A stretch of DNA of 64,000 nucleotides from Jeotgalicoccus coquinae (GTDB taxonomy: Bacteria > Bacillota > Bacilli > Staphylococcales > Salinicoccaceae). Below, one piece after another: positions 16,807 through 25,529 of the stretch. Below the pieces are notes generated by a model. That model did no database searches, was not told where the DNA came from, and saw nothing but the letters and a program-made list of their open reading frames with translations. The number at the start of each line of letters is the position of its first letter. Position 1 is the stretch's first letter. Location: assembly GCF_014207425.1 (NCBI RefSeq), contig NZ_JACHFF010000001.1:186001-250000 (forward strand). Reading direction: 5' to 3'. Made by a program: the position numbers and the translations under genes.

Positions 16807-17436
16807 TCAGACTGTTTCTTCCGCGATAATAATATCGCCTGCTTCATATTCGAAACTGTTGCTGGTAATTTCTTTCAGGGTGTTGACGATATCGTCGACA
16901 CCTTCTTCTTTTATATGAAGGAGATAGCTGACTTTATCAGTGTAATCCTGCGACACAATCGATACATCCGTCGTACCTAGGAAATGCTCGAACTTGCTTG
17001 TGAAGGTATAGTCGAGTGTCACTGTCAGCGGTACTACCGGGACTTCAACAGCTTTCCCTGCTTCCTGCACAGCGCTTGAAGCACCCTGGGAATATGCACG
17101 GATTAATCCGCCGGCACCAAGTTTAATACCGCCGAAGTAACGCGTCACAACGACTGCGACGTTATAGAGTTCTTCTTTTTTCAAAACTTCAAGAATCGGA
17201 ACGCCTGCTGTACCCTGCGGTTCACCGTCATCATCTGCTTTTTGAATGAGCGCACTTCTGCCGACGATGTAGGCGCTGCAGTTATGCGTTGCCGCTTTAT
17301 GTTCCTTCTTTATTTCCGCGATAAATGCCTTCGCTTCTTCTTCAGATTCGGTCCGCTTTATAAATGATAAAAACCGGGACTTTTTAATAACGATTTCAGT
17401 TTCCGCACTTTTGTGATTCATGTATTTTTGTTCCAT
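16807..17436 (-). CDS. yvyE: YigZ/IMPACT family protein YvyE
   Basis: A 209-residue UPF0029 protein with the DDDGEPQGTAGVPILEVL and TRYFGGIKLGAGGLIRAYS signatures of the IMPACT/YigZ family. Its biochemical role is not settled. The start at 17436 follows AGAGGTG; the frame extends 86 codons upstream but that extension crosses the divergent fakB promoter region and has no ribosome site. It directly abuts tagO, the same pairing as in B. subtilis. Confidence 0.9.
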   Translation of the reverse strand: MEQKYMNHKSAETEIVIKKSRFLSFIKRTESEEEAKAFIAEIKKEHKAATHNCSAYIVGRSALIQKADDDGEPQGTAGVPILEVLKKEELYNVAVVVTRYFGGIKLGAGGLIRAYSQGASSAVQEAGKAVEVPVVPLTVTLDYTFTSKFEHFLGTTDVSIVSQDYTDKVSYLLHIKEEGVDDIVNTLKEITSNSFEYEAGDIIIAEETV

Positions 17437-17513
17437 AAAAACACCTCTATAATAGTTTATCATATGTCCGTAATGTAGTAGAATAGTTACGAGATGAATT
17501 GGAGGAGACGCAT

Positions 17514-18386
17514 ATGAAAGTTGCGGTCGTGGTAGATTCAACGAGTTATATACCCGAAAATGTTTTAGCTGAACATAATATATATACAATCCCGCTGAAT
17601 GTAGTAGTGGGCGATGAAATTTATAGAGAAAATGAAATTGATAATAAATGGTATTATGCAGAAATGGCTGCAATGGATGAGCTGCCGACAACAAGTCAGC
17701 CGTCTATCGGAGACTATATTCTACTGTTGGAGTCACTGTACCGTGACGGCTACACAGATGTTATCAGTCTGCACCTGTCTTCTGAAATCAGTGGTACATG
17801 CCAGAATGCAAGAGCAGCTGCAGTAAGTGTTGACGGTATCAACGTACACGTTGTCGATTCCGAAATCGCAGCGGCACCGCTCGGTGTAATGGCATTATAT
17901 GCCGCGCAGAATCTGGAGAAGAAATCACTTGAAGAACTGCTTGCCGAGCTTGAAGATATGAAACAGAAGCACAGCATGAATGCATTCTTCTTAGTGGATA
18001 CGCTGACGAATCTGCAAAAAGGCGGCCGTTTATCGAATGCCCAGGCATTCATCGGCGGACTGCTGAAGATTAAACCGATACTGGAATTCCAGGACGGAAA
18101 AATTATCGCAATTGAAAAAATCAGAACGCAGAAAAAAGCGATGCTGAAAATTGAAGAGATGCTGCAGGCTGAATTCGACAAGCATGAAGGCAAAGAGCTG
18201 ACAGCATGTCTGATTCACGGCAATGCGCCTGAACTGGGGGCACGCTATAAACAGGAACTGGAAGAGAAGTTCCCGCAGGTTACATTTATTCTGCAGGAAT
18301 TCGGTCCGGTAGTTGCTACACATTTAGGTGAAGGCGCGCTCGGCATCGGTTTTACAACTTACAAGGTCGATACTACAGGCTTATAA
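17514..18386 (+). CDS. fakB1: DegV-family fatty-acid-binding protein (FakB)
   Basis: A 290-residue DegV protein. The N-terminal VVVDSTSYIPE, the TTSQPSIGDY loop and the LVDTLTNLQKGGRLS segment hold the residues that bind the fatty acid carboxyl. FakB presents exogenous fatty acid to the kinase FakA for phosphorylation and entry into phospholipid synthesis. Its place just upstream of comFA corresponds to S. aureus fakB1. GGAGGAG lies before the ATG at 17514; the TTG at 17499 is too close to that site. Confidence 0.88.
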   Translation: MKVAVVVDSTSYIPENVLAEHNIYTIPLNVVVGDEIYRENEIDNKWYYAEMAAMDELPTTSQPSIGDYILLLESLYRDGYTDVISLHLSSEISGTCQNARAAAVSVDGINVHVVDSEIAAAPLGVMALYAAQNLEKKSLEELLAELEDMKQKHSMNAFFLVDTLTNLQKGGRLSNAQAFIGGLLKIKPILEFQDGKIIAIEKIRTQKKAMLKIEEMLQAEFDKHEGKELTACLIHGNAPELGARYKQELEEKFPQVTFILQEFGPVVATHLGEGALGIGFTTYKVDTTGL

Positions 18387-18399
18387 TTTAATATTTTTA

Positions 18400-18431
18400 A
18401 ACCGCAGCTTATTTAAGCTGCGGTTTTTTTA
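18400..18431 (+). terminator. Rho-independent terminator of fakB
   Basis: ACCGCAGCTT (18401-18410) pairs with AAGCTGCGGT (18415-18424) over a 4-base loop, followed by TTTTTT. Confidence 0.92.
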
Positions 18432-18446
18432 TTGGGGGGGAATATT

Positions 18447-19691
18447 ATGATCTTAAAACAAGGTGCGCCGGATATTATGTTTGAAGCAGGCGTAAAGGAT
18501 AATTACTGTTTCCGCTGCGGAAACAAAAATAAAGAGCTGTTTTATAAGTATTATGCTTCGTACTATCAAAAAGATGTTACGTACTGTCTGTTCTGCATTA
18601 ACCTGGGACGTTCGGATTCACTTAATCCGCTGTACGGTTATCAGACAATACGTCAGCAGGAGCATATTAATTACCGGCTGGACTTTGAGCTGAATGATAT
18701 TCAGAAAGAAGCGAGTGACAGACTGGCTGATGCAATTAAAAATAAACACAATCTTCTGCTGTATGCGGTAACGGGTGCCGGCAAGACCGAGATTACTTTT
18801 CAGGGTATTAAGTATGCGCGGAATAACGGCTTGAACGTGGCATTCGTTTCACCGCGCATCGATGTGGTAAAAGAAGTGTACTTAAGACTGGCAGATGCAT
18901 TTAAAGGCGTACGCATCGATTTAATGTACAGCGGGGTAAAATCGGTATTCTCTAACATGTTCACAGTCTGTACAGTGCACCAGCTGTTTAATTATATTAA
19001 TCATTACGATGTGATCATTATCGATGAAGTCGATGCGTTCCCGCTGCCGGAAGAACCATTGTTAATGGAAACTGTAAAACGTGCGGCAGCAGATGATGCG
19101 TCGATTATTCTGATGACGGCAACACCGACACCTGAAATGAAGATACTTGCCGGCAAAGATAATATTGTGACGATTGCCCGCAGGTATCACGGTCATGATC
19201 TCGCGATACCGAAAATTGTCTGGGACAACACAGAAAAATATATAAAGAAAAATAAGATACCGCTTAAACTGAAAGCATTGCTGGATGACATTGCTGAAGC
19301 AGACAGAAAAGTGCTCGTATTCTTTCCGGATATTAAGATGATGCAAAAGACGGCTGTTCTGCTGCAGGAGAAATATAGAAGGCTGGAGTCAGTTTACAGC
19401 GGGGATACAAAACGTTATGAGAAGGTGCAGCTGATGCGTGACGGTGAGCTCGATATTCTTCTGACGACAACAATTCTGGAGCGGGGTGTTACATTTTTAT
19501 ATCTGGACGTTATTGTCGTCGACGCGCACCGTTTCGACAGTGCGAGCCTGATACAGATATGCGGGCGCGTCGGCCGGAAGCCTAAGGATCCGACGGGCAA
19601 CATCTGGCTGATGACAACGTTTAATACATCGGGCATTAAAAAGACATTAAAGGTAATCAGGGCGTTTAACGAGGGAAGGACGGCGTTATGA
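18447..19691 (+). CDS. comFA: Competence helicase ComFA
   Basis: A 414-residue DEAD-type ATPase that drives DNA import across the membrane in transformation. A four-Cys zinc motif (CFRCGN and CLFCI) precedes the helicase core with AVTGAGKTE (Walker A), DEVDAF (Walker B), MTATPT and QICGRVGR (motif VI). The ATG at 18447 follows a GGGGGG tract; an in-frame TTG at 18432 lies inside that tract. It overlaps comFC by 4 bases. Presence of the pair suggests at least the genetic potential for competence. Confidence 0.93.
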   Translation: MILKQGAPDIMFEAGVKDNYCFRCGNKNKELFYKYYASYYQKDVTYCLFCINLGRSDSLNPLYGYQTIRQQEHINYRLDFELNDIQKEASDRLADAIKNKHNLLLYAVTGAGKTEITFQGIKYARNNGLNVAFVSPRIDVVKEVYLRLADAFKGVRIDLMYSGVKSVFSNMFTVCTVHQLFNYINHYDVIIIDEVDAFPLPEEPLLMETVKRAAADDASIILMTATPTPEMKILAGKDNIVTIARRYHGHDLAIPKIVWDNTEKYIKKNKIPLKLKALLDDIAEADRKVLVFFPDIKMMQKTAVLLQEKYRRLESVYSGDTKRYEKVQLMRDGELDILLTTTILERGVTFLYLDVIVVDAHRFDSASLIQICGRVGRKPKDPTGNIWLMTTFNTSGIKKTLKVIRAFNEGRTAL

Positions 19692-20371
19692 TATGTTTAT
19701 ACTGCCATCATGTAATTAATGAAGAGCAGACGCTGATGTCACTGTTTAAAAAAGACGAGCCGCTGTGTTCGGCCTGCCGCAGCGCACTCATGTTTAAATA
19801 TCCGGGAGACCGGTGCGGCAGGTGTCATCAGCTTGTGACTAAAGCCGTAGATGTCTGCCGGGACTGCCGGGCGCTCGATGACCTTTATCCTGAAATTAAT
19901 AAAATGTATACAGTGACGGATTACAATGATGAAATGAAGCTGCTTTTGCACCGGTATAAGTTTGTCGGTGACTATGCACTGTCAGAAGTCATTGCACTGT
20001 TAACCGATTTTAATTTTAAGCAGTACGATTATGTGATGCCGATTCCGGTTTCACAAGCACGTTTAAAGGAACGGACTTACAATCAGACTTCTGCAATACT
20101 GGATGCACTTGGTGTTAAATACACGGATATGCTCGGGACAAAAAAGAAGAAGCGGCAGTCGGAACTGACACGGCGGGAGCGGCTGAACAGTATAAATCCA
20201 TTTTATCTGCTTGAAAATGTTAGAGATCTGAATTTATCGGGTAAGAGATTACTCATAGCCGATGACATTTATACGACGGGCATTACGATGCACCAGGCGG
20301 CTAATGTGACAAAAGTATTAAATTTTCAGAATATTGATGTGTTAACGTTTTCAAAAGCGCATCACATTTGA
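19688..20371 (+). CDS. comFC: Phosphoribosyltransferase-fold competence protein ComFC
   Basis: A 227-residue protein with an N-terminal zinc-ribbon (CLYCHH, CSAC, CGRCHQ, CRDC) and a C-terminal phosphoribosyltransferase domain whose PRPP loop reads LLIADDIYTTGIT. ComFC works with ComFA in uptake of single-stranded DNA. The start ATG lies within the last codons of comFA. Confidence 0.92.
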   Translation: MICLYCHHVINEEQTLMSLFKKDEPLCSACRSALMFKYPGDRCGRCHQLVTKAVDVCRDCRALDDLYPEINKMYTVTDYNDEMKLLLHRYKFVGDYALSEVIALLTDFNFKQYDYVMPIPVSQARLKERTYNQTSAILDALGVKYTDMLGTKKKKRQSELTRRERLNSINPFYLLENVRDLNLSGKRLLIADDIYTTGITMHQAANVTKVLNFQNIDVLTFSKAHHI

Positions 20372-20415
20372 TATAATGAAGTTAGAAACAGAGGTACTTA
20401 TAAGGAGGGCTCATC

Positions 20416-20976
20416 ATGATTAGAGTTGAAATCAGAGGCGAAAACATTGAGGTAACAGATGCTATCCGCGAACATATCGAGGATAAGATTGCAAAGCTTG
20501 AACGTTACTTCAACGATGTACCAAACACTCATGCACACGTAAACATCAAGGTACGTAATAATAAACGGGGTAAAGTTGAAATTACGATTCCTATGAAAGA
20601 TTTAACGCTCCGTGCTGAGGAAGGACACGATGATCTTTATGCTGCAGTCGACTTAGTAATCGACAAGCTGGAAAGACAAATCCGCAAGCATAAAACTAAG
20701 ATCAACCGCAAATTCAGAGAGAAAGACCCTGAGGCCGAATTCTTCAATGCATCAGCTTTTGAAAATGGTGCACAGGAAGAAAATGATAGCAATGACGATA
20801 TTGCAATTTTCCGTTCTAAGGAATTCACGTTAAAACCGATGGATTCAGAAGAAGCGGTATTGCAAATGAACATGCTCGGCCACGACTTCTTTGTATTTAA
20901 TGATAGAGAAACTGACGGTACAAGTATTGTTTACCGACGTAAAGACGGTAAATACGGTCTAATTGAAACAAACTAA
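20416..20976 (+). CDS. hpf: Long-form ribosome hibernation promoting factor
   Basis: A 186-residue protein: an N-terminal HPF/YfiA domain (residues 1-100, beta-alpha-beta-beta-beta-alpha with basic face) and the C-terminal dimerisation domain (about 130-186, ending [13 protein letters not shown]) that distinguishes the long form. It dimerises 70S ribosomes into inactive 100S particles in stationary phase. AAGGAGG precedes the ATG and a terminator follows. Position between comFC and secA is as in S. aureus and B. subtilis. Confidence 0.95.
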   Translation: MIRVEIRGENIEVTDAIREHIEDKIAKLERYFNDVPNTHAHVNIKVRNNKRGKVEITIPMKDLTLRAEEGHDDLYAAVDLVIDKLERQIRKHKTKINRKFREKDPEAEFFNASAFENGAQEENDSNDDIAIFRSKEFTLKPMDSEEAVLQMNMLGHDFFVFNDRETDGTSIVYRRKDGKYGLIETN

Positions 20977-20994
20977 TTAATGAAAATTCATGAA

Positions 20995-21030
20995 GCCCTG
21001 ACGGCGGTTTATCCGCCTTCGGGGTTTTTT
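20995..21030 (+). terminator. Rho-independent terminator of hpf
   Basis: CCCTGA plus GGCGG pair with CCGCC plus TCGGGG around TTTAT, followed by TTTTTT. Confidence 0.88.
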
Positions 21031-21117
21031 AATGTCACATATTTTATTTTCCTATATAATGATGGTAAAATGTAATGATGTATAAACAGGTAATTTTTCA
21101 CGAGGGAGAGAAAATCC

Positions 21118-23643
21118 ATGGGTGTTTTGGATAAATTGTTCGACGGCAACAAAAGAGAATTAAAAGCATTGCGAAAACAGGCGCAAAAAGTGCTTGAACT
21201 GGCACCGGAAATAGAAAAATTAAGTGATGACGAAATTAAAAATAAAACTGTATCATTCCAGGAGCAGTTGAAGACTGCCGAAGGAGACAGAAAGAAAGAA
21301 GAGAAGATGCTTGACGATATGCTTGCGGAGGCCTTTGCTGTAGTCCGTGAAGCATCTAAACGTACGCTCGGCATGGAGCCGTTCGAAGTACAAGTCATGG
21401 GCGGTATCGCACTTCATAAAGGTGACATCGCAGAGATGAAAACCGGGGAAGGTAAAACGCTGACAGCGACTATGCCTGTGTATTTAAATGCACTGACAGG
21501 ACGCGGCGTTCACGTGATTACAGTCAACGAATACTTATCTGAAATTCAGATGGCTGAACTTGAAGTGTTATATAACTTCCTTGGACTGACTGTCGGTTTA
21601 AACCTGAATGCGAAAAACAGCACAGAGAAACGCGAAGCGTTCGCAGCTGATATTACGTACACGACAAATAACGAACTTGGCTTCGATTATTTAAGAGATA
21701 ATATGGTGACGTATAAACAGGACCGTGTGCTCCGCGGTTTAAACTTTACCGTAATTGATGAGGTCGACTCGATTTTAATTGATGAGGCGCGTACACCGTT
21801 AATTATTTCAGGCAAAGCAAAAGATCGCGAAACGTACTATATGCAGGCGCACCAGTTCTCTAAAATGCTCAAAGAAGAAGAGGACTATACGTACGACATT
21901 AAAACGAGAAACATTCAGCTGAATGAGTCGGGTATGGAAAAAGCGGAGAAATGGTTTAAAATCGACAATCTTTATGATGTTAAGCATGTCAGCCTGCTGC
22001 ACCATATTAACCAGGCATTAAAAGCAAACTTCTCAATGGAACGTGACGTGGACTACGTTGTTGAAGATGAAGGCATTTTAATCGTCGACCAGTTTACCGG
22101 ACGTACGATGAAAGGGCGCAGATTCTCAGACGGTCTTCACCAGGCGATCGAAGCAAAAGAAGGCGTGGATATTCAAAACGAATCACGCACGATGGCATCG
22201 ATTACGTTCCAGAACTTTTTCCGTCTGTTCCATAAACTGTCGGGTATGACAGGGACGGCGAAAACCGAAGAAGAAGAGTTCATGAATATATATAATATGC
22301 GTGTAACTCAGATTCCGACAAACAAACCGGTTCAGAGAATCGACAACACGGATAAAATTTACGCGGCGGAAGAAATTAAGCTGCGTGCGGTTGTTGAAGA
22401 TGTTATCGAACGCCACCGTGCAGGACAGCCGATTTTAATCGGTACTGTTGCGGTTGAAACGAGTGAGCTGATTTCGAATCTGCTTAGAAAACACGGCATA
22501 CGCCATAACGTATTAAATGCGAAAAACCACGGCCGTGAAGCGGAAATCATTAAAGAAGCCGGTAAAAAAGGTGCGGTAACAATCGCGACGAACATGGCCG
22601 GACGCGGTACGGATATTAAACTCGGCGAAGGTGTTAAAGATTTAGGCGGACTTGCTGTAATCGGTACGGAACGTCATGAATCACGCCGTATTGATGATCA
22701 GCTCCGCGGACGTTCAGGACGTCAGGGTGACGTTGGGGAAAGCACTTTCTACCTGTCTCTTGAAGATGACTTAATGCGACGATTCGGTTCTGAAAGAATT
22801 CAGAGCATGATGGAACGCATGGGTATGAGTGAGGAAGAACTGACGAGTAAAATGATTTCACGCGGTGTGGAATCATCTCAGAAACGCGTTGAGGGTAATA
22901 ACTTCGATGCGCGTAAACGACTGCTTGAATATGATGAAGTACTCCGCAAACAGCGTGAGATTATTTACGGTGAGCGCGATGAAATTATCGATCACGACGA
23001 TGTCTCTGAACTGTTAAACGATATGATTGAACGTTCTGTGCAGCGTACAGTCGATTTTTATGATCTGGATAACGAGGAAAATATCGATTACGATCAGTAT
23101 GTTAAAACACTGATTGATATGTATCTGTCTGAAGATGAAATAAGCGTCGATGAGATCCGCGGGCGCGGTCCGGAAGAAATCTATACGATTCTGATGGATA
23201 AAATCAAGGCGCATCTTGCAGAAAAAGAAGAAACGCTCGGCACAGAAAAGATGCGTTTATTTGAACGTATGATGATGCTCCGAACGATGGACCAGAAGTG
23301 GATTGAACATATCGACAGCATGGACCAGCTGAGAACGGGGATTCACCTCCGTTCCTACGGTCAGATCAACCCGCTCCGTGAATACCAGAACGAAGGTATC
23401 ACAATGTTTGAAAACATGCTTGTCAGCATTGAGGACGACACTGCGAAGTTCGTGCTGAAAACAACAGTGCGCACAGATGAAGAAATGAAACGTGAGCAGG
23501 TTGTCGATAAGAAACAGATGCATGCAGGCGACGGCAAACAAAAAGCTAAAAAGCAGCCGGTTAAACGTCAGGTGAAAGTCGGCAGAAATGATCCGTGTCC
23601 TTGCGGCTCTGGCGAAAAATATAAAAACTGTCACGGACAATAA
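21118..23643 (+). CDS. secA: Preprotein translocase ATPase SecA
   Basis: The 841-residue motor of Sec-dependent secretion. Walker A is [11 protein letters not shown], Walker [19 protein letters not shown], followed by the preprotein cross-linking domain, NBD2 with [12 protein letters not shown] and RGRSGRQGD, the helical scaffold, and the C-terminal zinc-binding tail [14 protein letters not shown] that contacts SecB/ribosome in other species. AGGGAGAG precedes the ATG. prfB follows after 15 bases. Confidence 0.98.
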   Translation: MGVLDKLFDGNKRELKALRKQAQKVLELAPEIEKLSDDEIKNKTVSFQEQLKTAEGDRKKEEKMLDDMLAEAFAVVREASKRTLGMEPFEVQVMGGIALHKGDIAEMKTGEGKTLTATMPVYLNALTGRGVHVITVNEYLSEIQMAELEVLYNFLGLTVGLNLNAKNSTEKREAFAADITYTTNNELGFDYLRDNMVTYKQDRVLRGLNFTVIDEVDSILIDEARTPLIISGKAKDRETYYMQAHQFSKMLKEEEDYTYDIKTRNIQLNESGMEKAEKWFKIDNLYDVKHVSLLHHINQALKANFSMERDVDYVVEDEGILIVDQFTGRTMKGRRFSDGLHQAIEAKEGVDIQNESRTMASITFQNFFRLFHKLSGMTGTAKTEEEEFMNIYNMRVTQIPTNKPVQRIDNTDKIYAAEEIKLRAVVEDVIERHRAGQPILIGTVAVETSELISNLLRKHGIRHNVLNAKNHGREAEIIKEAGKKGAVTIATNMAGRGTDIKLGEGVKDLGGLAVIGTERHESRRIDDQLRGRSGRQGDVGESTFYLSLEDDLMRRFGSERIQSMMERMGMSEEELTSKMISRGVESSQKRVEGNNFDARKRLLEYDEVLRKQREIIYGERDEIIDHDDVSELLNDMIERSVQRTVDFYDLDNEENIDYDQYVKTLIDMYLSEDEISVDEIRGRGPEEIYTILMDKIKAHLAEKEETLGTEKMRLFERMMMLRTMDQKWIEHIDSMDQLRTGIHLRSYGQINPLREYQNEGITMFENMLVSIEDDTAKFVLKTTVRTDEEMKREQVVDKKQMHAGDGKQKAKKQPVKRQVKVGRNDPCPCGSGEKYKNCHGQ

Positions 23644-23658
23644 GTTAGGGGAAATTAT

Positions 23659-24760
23659 ATGGAATTAAGCGAAGTAAAAAACTTTTTACAAATCGGCAGA
23701 GATAAATTAAATGACTTTAGGGGGTCTCTTTGACTTAGAAGAAAAAGAGACTCAAATACAGGAAAATGAAGAACTGATGCTGGATCCGGATTTCTGGAAC
23801 GACAGCGACAAAGCATCAGACGTGATTGCAGCAAATAACCATCTGAAAAAAATCGTCGACGGCTTTAATACGCTGCGTGATTCACTAGATGATATTGAAA
23901 CATCACATGAACTGCTGCGTGAAGAATACGATGAGGAACTGGCGGAACTACTGGAAGAGTCGGTTAAAGAAACTTCGGCAGCAATCGAAGAGTATGAACT
24001 CAACCTGCTGTTAAGCGGCGAACACGATTCACTGGATGCAATTCTTGAACTGCATTCAGGTGCCGGCGGAACTGAATCACAGGACTGGGCGGAAATGCTG
24101 CTCCGTATGTACCAGCGCTACAGCGAATCTGAAGGATTCAAAGTGGAAACGATGGACTATCAGGGCGGTGATGAAGCCGGTGTGAAGAGCGTGTCTTTAT
24201 CGATTAAAGGGCCGAATGCATACGGTTTGTTAAAAGCTGAAAAAGGTGTGCACAGACTGGTGAGAATATCACCGTTTGACTCATCGGGGCGCCGTCATAC
24301 GTCATTCGCATCATGCGAAGTAACACCTCAGTTTAAAAATACGGATATTGAAATTGAAATCAACAATGATGACATTAAAATCGATACGTACCGCTCAAGC
24401 GGAGCGGGTGGACAGCACGTCAATACGACAGACTCGGCCGTACGTATTACACACCTGCCGACAGGTGTTGTTGTAACGTGTCAGAATGAACGTTCACAAA
24501 TTAAAAACCGCGAACAGGCGATGCAGATGCTGAAAGCAAAACTGTATCAGCGCAAGCTCGAAGAACAGCGCGCTGAAATTGACAATATTAAAGGCGAACA
24601 GAAAGAAATAGGATGGGGAAGCCAGATCAGAAGTTATGTCTTCCATCCGTACTCTATGGTTAAAGATCATAGAACAAATTACGAATCAGGAAATACTGAT
24701 AAAGTGATGGATGGCCATTTATCACCGTTTATACATGCGTATCTGCGCTGGAGCATGTAA
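23659..24760 (+). CDS. prfB: Peptide chain release factor 2, with programmed +1 frameshift
   Basis: The gene is read as 23659-23730 joined to 23732-24760, giving 366 residues. The first 24 codons end in CTT TGA; skipping one base continues into the long frame GDLEEK-like (SLDLEEKE). RF2 releases nascent peptides at UGA and UAA. The tripeptide SPF ([11 protein letters not shown]) recognises the stop codon and GGQ (GAGGQHVN) triggers hydrolysis. A start at 23711 in the second frame would lack the first helices and is rejected. GGGG precedes the ATG. Confidence 0.96.
23719..23734 (+). promoter_or_regulatory. prfB autoregulatory frameshift site
   Basis: AGGGGG TCT CTT TGA C: an internal Shine-Dalgarno-like AGGGGG sits three bases before the slippery CUU followed by in-frame UGA. 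Low RF2 lets the ribosome slip +1 at CUU and finish RF2. This is the widely conserved prfB arrangement. Confidence 0.95.
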
Positions 24761-24782
24761 CAAATTTGGAGGTCTGTATTAA

Positions 24783-25121
24783 ATGAAAAAAATGCTGCTG
24801 ACTGCAGGCTTTAGTTTTGTACTTTTACTCGGAGCATGCGGCGGAAATGAAGAAGATACTGAAGAAGCTGCTGTAACAGGTGACGGCCAGGCAACGGTGG
24901 AAGACGGGGAAAGAGTATACCGTGCAACATCATGCTTCAGCTGTCACGGTGCTGACCTGGAAGGTGCATCAGGACCAAATCTCCAGGAAGTCGGCTCGAG
25001 ACTCGATGCGGACCAGATTCGTACAGTAATCGTTGAAGGAACAGATGTTATGCCGGGCGGCATGGTTGAAGATCCGGAAGATCTGGATGCACTGGTTGAG
25101 TGGCTGTCAGACCAGAAATGA
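24783..25121 (+). CDS. cccB: Membrane-anchored cytochrome c551 lipoprotein
   Basis: A 112-residue lipoprotein (LLLGACGG, Cys near residue 19) with an acidic linker and a small class I cytochrome c domain: the haem motif CFSCH and distal Met in GTDVMPGGMV. It carries electrons on the outer face of the membrane to a cytochrome c oxidase. It follows prfB, as cccB does in B. subtilis; S. aureus has no c-type cytochromes (established knowledge), so this marks a different respiratory chain. GGAGG precedes the ATG. A terminator follows. Could equally be named cccA by similarity. Confidence 0.9.
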   Translation: MKKMLLTAGFSFVLLLGACGGNEEDTEEAAVTGDGQATVEDGERVYRATSCFSCHGADLEGASGPNLQEVGSRLDADQIRTVIVEGTDVMPGGMVEDPEDLDALVEWLSDQK

Positions 25122-25137
25122 TTTAAATATTAGGTGA

Positions 25138-25169
25138 AACACGGGCGTATATTGGGTCCGTGTTTTTTT
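25138..25169 (+). terminator. Rho-independent terminator of the cytochrome c551 gene
   Basis: AACACGG (25138-25144) pairs with CCGTGTT (25158-25164), followed by seven Ts. The loop is long (13 bases). Confidence 0.8.
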
Positions 25170-25369
25170 GTGTAAAGAATAATAAAGCTTGTGAAATAAT
25201 CATTTATATTTCGAAGTAAAACTGAAATAATATTTATACATAACAATATACAAAATATGAGTAAATAAAATTACTATTGATAGTGACGGCTTATATAAGA
25301 GAGGAGAGGATTAAAAAATATTATAATTGTAAAGATATTTTCCCTACATTTCTAATAAATTTCTTTTAT

Positions 25370-25418
25370 ATTACAAGTATATTACAATGCACTATTTCCT
25401 GTTTTCTTATGCTATAGT
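25370..25418 (-). promoter_or_regulatory. WalR box and extended -10 upstream of the LysM-CHAP gene
   Basis: ATTACA-AGTAT-ATTACA (25370-25386) is, on the minus strand, TGTAAT-n5-TGTAAT, an exact WalR (YycF) recognition sequence (TGTWAH-n5-TGTWAH). It lies just upstream of TGC-TATAGT (25410-25418), an extended -10 for the plus-strand gene with no good -35, as expected for an activated promoter. The remainder of the 408-base gap from 25122 is A+T-rich with a terminator at its start and nothing else I can name. Confidence 0.75.
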
Positions 25419-25529
25419 TTGATTCGTGTCGTAATAGATATACGAACGGTAAAAAACAGACAAAGCAAACATACTTATTCAAAACATATAACATAAAACT
25501 AAATTATCTAGCAGGAGGAAATTCACTTT

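Noticed and set aside
16807-17694. 295-residue version of YvyE
   Set aside because: The extra 86 residues cross the divergent fakB start region and have no ribosome site; the family begins near the ATG at 17436.
23831-24003. Ser-rich minus-strand frames opposite prfB, hpf, sstD and other Glu/Asp-rich genes
   Set aside because: They are codon-bias shadows of genuine plus-strand genes.
23711-24760. prfB as a single frame starting at 23711
   Set aside because: The upstream frame from 23659 with CTT TGA C and internal AGGGGG shows the standard RF2 frameshift; a start at 23711 would omit conserved N-terminal residues.
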